From Pempheris klunzingeri (lineage: Eukaryota > Chordata > Actinopteri > Acropomatiformes > Pempheridae): DNA of 64,000 nucleotides. The stretch is taken from positions 29,109,167 through 29,173,166 of the forward strand of contig NC_092018.1 in assembly GCF_042242105.1 (NCBI RefSeq), read 5' to 3'. Position numbers and translations under genes: made by a program. Numbering within the stretch: position 1 is the stretch's first letter; each line of letters begins with the position of its first letter. Shown here piece by piece: positions 60,536 to 64,000 of the stretch. The notes beneath the pieces were generated by a model that saw only the letters and a list, made by a program, of their open reading frames with translations, had not been told where the DNA came from and ran no database searches.

Positions 60536-63500
60536 CTGTGGGTGAGAACAAAGGAGTAGAATTACACAACAGAATCGGACGTGCTGCAGGGATAACAAAA
60601 GCATCAAATATTTACAAGATTTAAGGAAATGCAGAGCAAAAAGCCAAATCTAACGAGCCAAAAGAAGACAAAAAAAACCCTCTAATATTTACTGAACCCT
60701 TGGGACTGAATCTTTTCATAGAGCGTGCAAAAGTGGTATGAATGGTGTCAAGCCCACAGAGATCTCCAGCAGACACCTGTACGAGGCCCACATTGCTGCT
60801 GGAGTCAGACAGTCAGTTCTGGCACACGGGAGAGTGGGGAGAGTGATGTGAACACAACGGACTGGTGGAGGACTGTGAAATTGCCGTTTGTCAAGGAAAA
60901 ACAAGAGGCCAGCTGTGGGCGCCCATCGCTGAGCGGGTGGGAAGAGACAGCTGGAAGGAAGCCCCATCTACAAAACAGCGAAAGGTTGAGCTGCGGACTT
61001 GAAGCGAACTCCTGTCTGTCCGTCTCAATTGGTTTGGCCTTTTGACCCCCAATCATATTGTCCCTCCTCTTCTCAGTATCGCTCTTTTTCACACATTTCT
61101 AAAAGTTATCATAAAGGCTTGTGCAAGTGTTTGCTTTCCCTCTTCTTTTTTTTCTCACGTCACAAAGATTTCCACCGGAACATTACTGCTGCCGATGTGC
61201 CATGGAGTAAGCTGTGTTCTCCAGGAAAGGTTTTTGTGATTTACTGCTTGATACAACAAGCTGGGCATTTTTTTTTTATCCTCCAGCAATGGAGATAGCT
61301 TGAAGCCAGAGCTCCGAAAGCACGGCTCAACCATCTGGTTTATGAATCAGTTTAAATACCGGACACAGCAGCTTGTCATGCATGTGGATTTTCTCTCTGG
61401 TACAATTTCAAATTAATTAAAAGTGTTTTATATTATAGGCCCGGGCCCATGTAGTGCAGAAACATAAAGGTATCATAGCATGTTATTTAAGTTGCCTTTT
61501 GGGCATGAAAGTGTTTTATAAGTGGGTGATAAATCCTGTCTGGACGATGTGATTGCACAATCTCACCATGCATCCTCTGTTATCATTCTACAATGTATAC
61601 TACCGTTTTTATTTACATAGCATTGCACTAATAAATTCCTTTGCACAAACAGTTTGACGTCCACCCATAGCAAACATGTGACGGATGGAAAAGACAAAAA
61701 AGCAGTGCTTGACACTTAGAAAAAAAATAACCAGTTAAAGAATATATGCAACGCTTTGTCTGCTTTTCAAAAGTTTTCAAAAACGTGCAGGATAAATGAT
61801 GACAAACAAGCAAACAGGAGGAGTCATGCATTCAGGTTTTGATTCTTAAAACTTAATTCATCACTCAGGGTTTGCGAGGAGGAAGGAAGCTTGGATGGCT
61901 GCGGGTTAAAAATGGAAAAGACATTATAGCAGAAGGGGGAAAAGGGAGAGGAGGGAAAAAAAAACATTTTCAGGAATGAGTTTGTCGGAGCAGGCAGTGG
62001 GTATTGTTTCCTGACAGCTGGGGTCCAACAGAGCACCGAGGCAGGGGGAAGGGGACCCTTTTTCCCTTCGAAAAGGGGGGAAATTCTTGGAGTTGACATC
62101 GGCCCTCTTCATTTTCACTATACTGCTCAAGGCTGAATCGTAGGTTCCAACTAATGGGCCCAAGTCCATACAACTGTCAGGAGGCAGTTGCTTTTAGAGG
62201 CTGCTAGCTCCCTATTGAAACTTTACTCTGCTGTGTGCATGGTGCCTAATGAATGCTACTCTCTGGAGAGAAAAATCCAAAACAATGCAGTTTTCTCTGT
62301 CTAATCTATGTCAATCATGAGTCCTTCCACAAATGAAACAAGCGCTATTGTGAGCGTTTGGTCTTGCCCGGCCGTGCCCACCCCGGCTCTCCCACCCGAT
62401 CCATCCCTCATTTGACAGCTTCTGCCAGGACTGAGGAACATGCCCCCAGGCACTTTTTTCTGAGCGCCTACTTTTCTTTTAATTGCCAGTGTGCCCTATG
62501 GAGCAACTGTTCACACACTCCCTGAAACATCCAGCCAGGTAATGCCAGCCGCACACTGTCACATTAGCTCCAGTCCAGACTACAGCAGCACACCACTCAC
62601 ATGAGAGGCAGAGAGAGGGAGGGCGTTTGGGCCTGTGAGTTGTTTCGGGAAACAAAAGGCGAGGAATTGTGGGCCACGCTGCTCAGCAAAAACTTTCTCA
62701 GTGTTACAGTGAAGGGGAAAAAAAGGACACAATGGAAATGTAAGAAAAAAGTTAGGATAGCTGATAGCACCTAAAATCGGTGACTCAAATAGATCATATG
62801 GTTAAAGCGGTATTAAATGTTAGTAAAAGACTGAAACGGGAGATAAACCAGCATCAGTGTGGCTGCAAGACATTTAGTAATGCTTTACACATGCCCTTAT
62901 TTTATTGGAAACAAATACAGGCATATGGTCGGGGCCCATAGCAATGTCTGTTTCAGCATGGGAGATGGAAGCTCTGGTAAATAGACTCGGACAGAGTACT
63001 GAAAGAAATGTGTAACTAAAGTGAAGTTTAGCTGATCCATTTTCATTGCTCTCTAATTGTCTTCCAGCCTTCCCTGCTGCCTCCAACACTCAGAATAGAC
63101 ATCAGTAGAATGTGCTACTTTTACAGGACCCAGATGCGACAAAGGTGGCAGTGATGCCACTGAAATTTTCCAAAAAGCTACACTGGAGCCCTTTGGTTTT
63201 TTGAAGAGAGAGAATGCAACATATGCTCTGGGGCATGTGGCCTGCCAGAGCTGGGTTCTAATTGTTACATTGCTCTCACAGAGCTGAGGAAAACACGGCC
63301 AAGAGTCTTTGTCATCTCTGAAGTGTGTGGTACCATACTGCAGGCCAACATCAGAGCACGGAGAAGAGACAGATGTCTGGACATTTGCTGTCAAACTAAG
63401 TCAGACACTCTGCCAAAGGGATAGAAAAAAATCCCAAACTTTGCTAGCAACTATCTGCCGACTTCAAGGCTGCGGTGAGTAGCCATAATGACAGTCAATA

Positions 63501-64000
63501 AGGCAGAAAGTAAAGTTATTATTATAGTAAAACTAATATTAATGTATAATAATTTCCATAACATGCAATGATTTTGCATGAAACATACGTTGGCTGTGGA
63601 ACACTGCCACTATTAGTATCAAAAACAAGATATATGTTATTGTATGTTATGCTGAACTGCATTAACTTAATCAGTCACAGGCAAACGTTCAGACAAAGTC
63701 AAAGGACAAATAAAAGAGTGAATATGTATAAAGTGGCAGCTCAGACGAGGCCTGGCGCTTGTGAAATGGCTTCGCCCAACTTGTGGTGAATAGCGGAGCA
63801 GCAGGAATGCCTCCGCGGATCGCTCCTGCAGATAATGTCAATCACCTACTGTGTGGAGAACCCCTCCCCATTGTTTTCTTTTACCCCCCAACAGAAAACA
63901 AATGGGCCGCACAGCTTGCTGTTTGGCTGAGGTGTTAATTACCGTCCCCTGCCCATATGAACAGCAACTCCAGACAATAGCCCTGTCAGGCCCCCTACAC
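60536..64000 (-). other. 5' part of window: tcf7l1 intron 3 (incomplete)
   Basis: Exon 4 starts in phase 0 with a clear acceptor, so this sequence must be intron leading to exon 3. No exon encoding the expected upstream block (FFKGPPYPGYPF-like) was found, so exon 3 lies outside. 62180-62600 is repeat-free and might hold an intronic enhancer. Confidence 0.8.

Overview
This is a vertebrate genomic window, almost certainly from a teleost fish. Coding exons are short and flanked by GT/AG splice sites. Long (CA/GT)n microsatellites are frequent. A decayed Tc1-like transposon, a decayed non-LTR reverse-transcriptase segment and two copies of a repeat common in percomorph genomes are present. The recognisable genes are vertebrate-specific (TCF7L1, TGOLN2, an atypical dual-specificity phosphatase).

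Layout. 1-32.9 kb has no gene I can support. It holds microsatellites, LINE, Tc1-like and inverted-repeat element remnants, and stretches that could be conserved non-coding DNA. A CpG-rich segment at about 33.0-33.4 kb looks like a bidirectional promoter, with two unrecognised first exons facing away from each other. 34.07-34.61 kb carries a broken HIPK-like protein kinase relic (+). 35,538-36,083 is an intact single-exon DUSP18-like phosphatase (+). 38,625-42,982 (-) is a complete four-exon TGOLN2 (TGN38/TGN46) gene. Its large exon holds 18 in-register copies of a 30-bp coding minisatellite. 43.2-47.4 kb is intergenic. 47,820-60,535 (-) is the 3' part of TCF7L1: nine exons, matching exons 4-12 of the 12-exon human gene. 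They run from just after the beta-catenin-binding region, through the HMG box, to the CtBP-binding tail. The first three exons are not in the window and should lie beyond 64,000, so 60.5-64 kb is intron.

The genes do not form a functional unit. TCF7L1 is a Wnt-pathway transcriptional repressor, TGOLN2 a recycling trans-Golgi membrane protein, and the DUSP a cytoplasmic or mitochondrial phosphatase. TCF7L1 next to TGOLN2 is conserved synteny with human 2p11.2, but here both are transcribed in the same direction. The most unusual observations are a (UG)18 tract just upstream of the in-frame HMG-box exon 10 of TCF7L1, the perfectly phased TGOLN2 minisatellite that is open in all six frames, and the possible bidirectional promoter at 33 kb.
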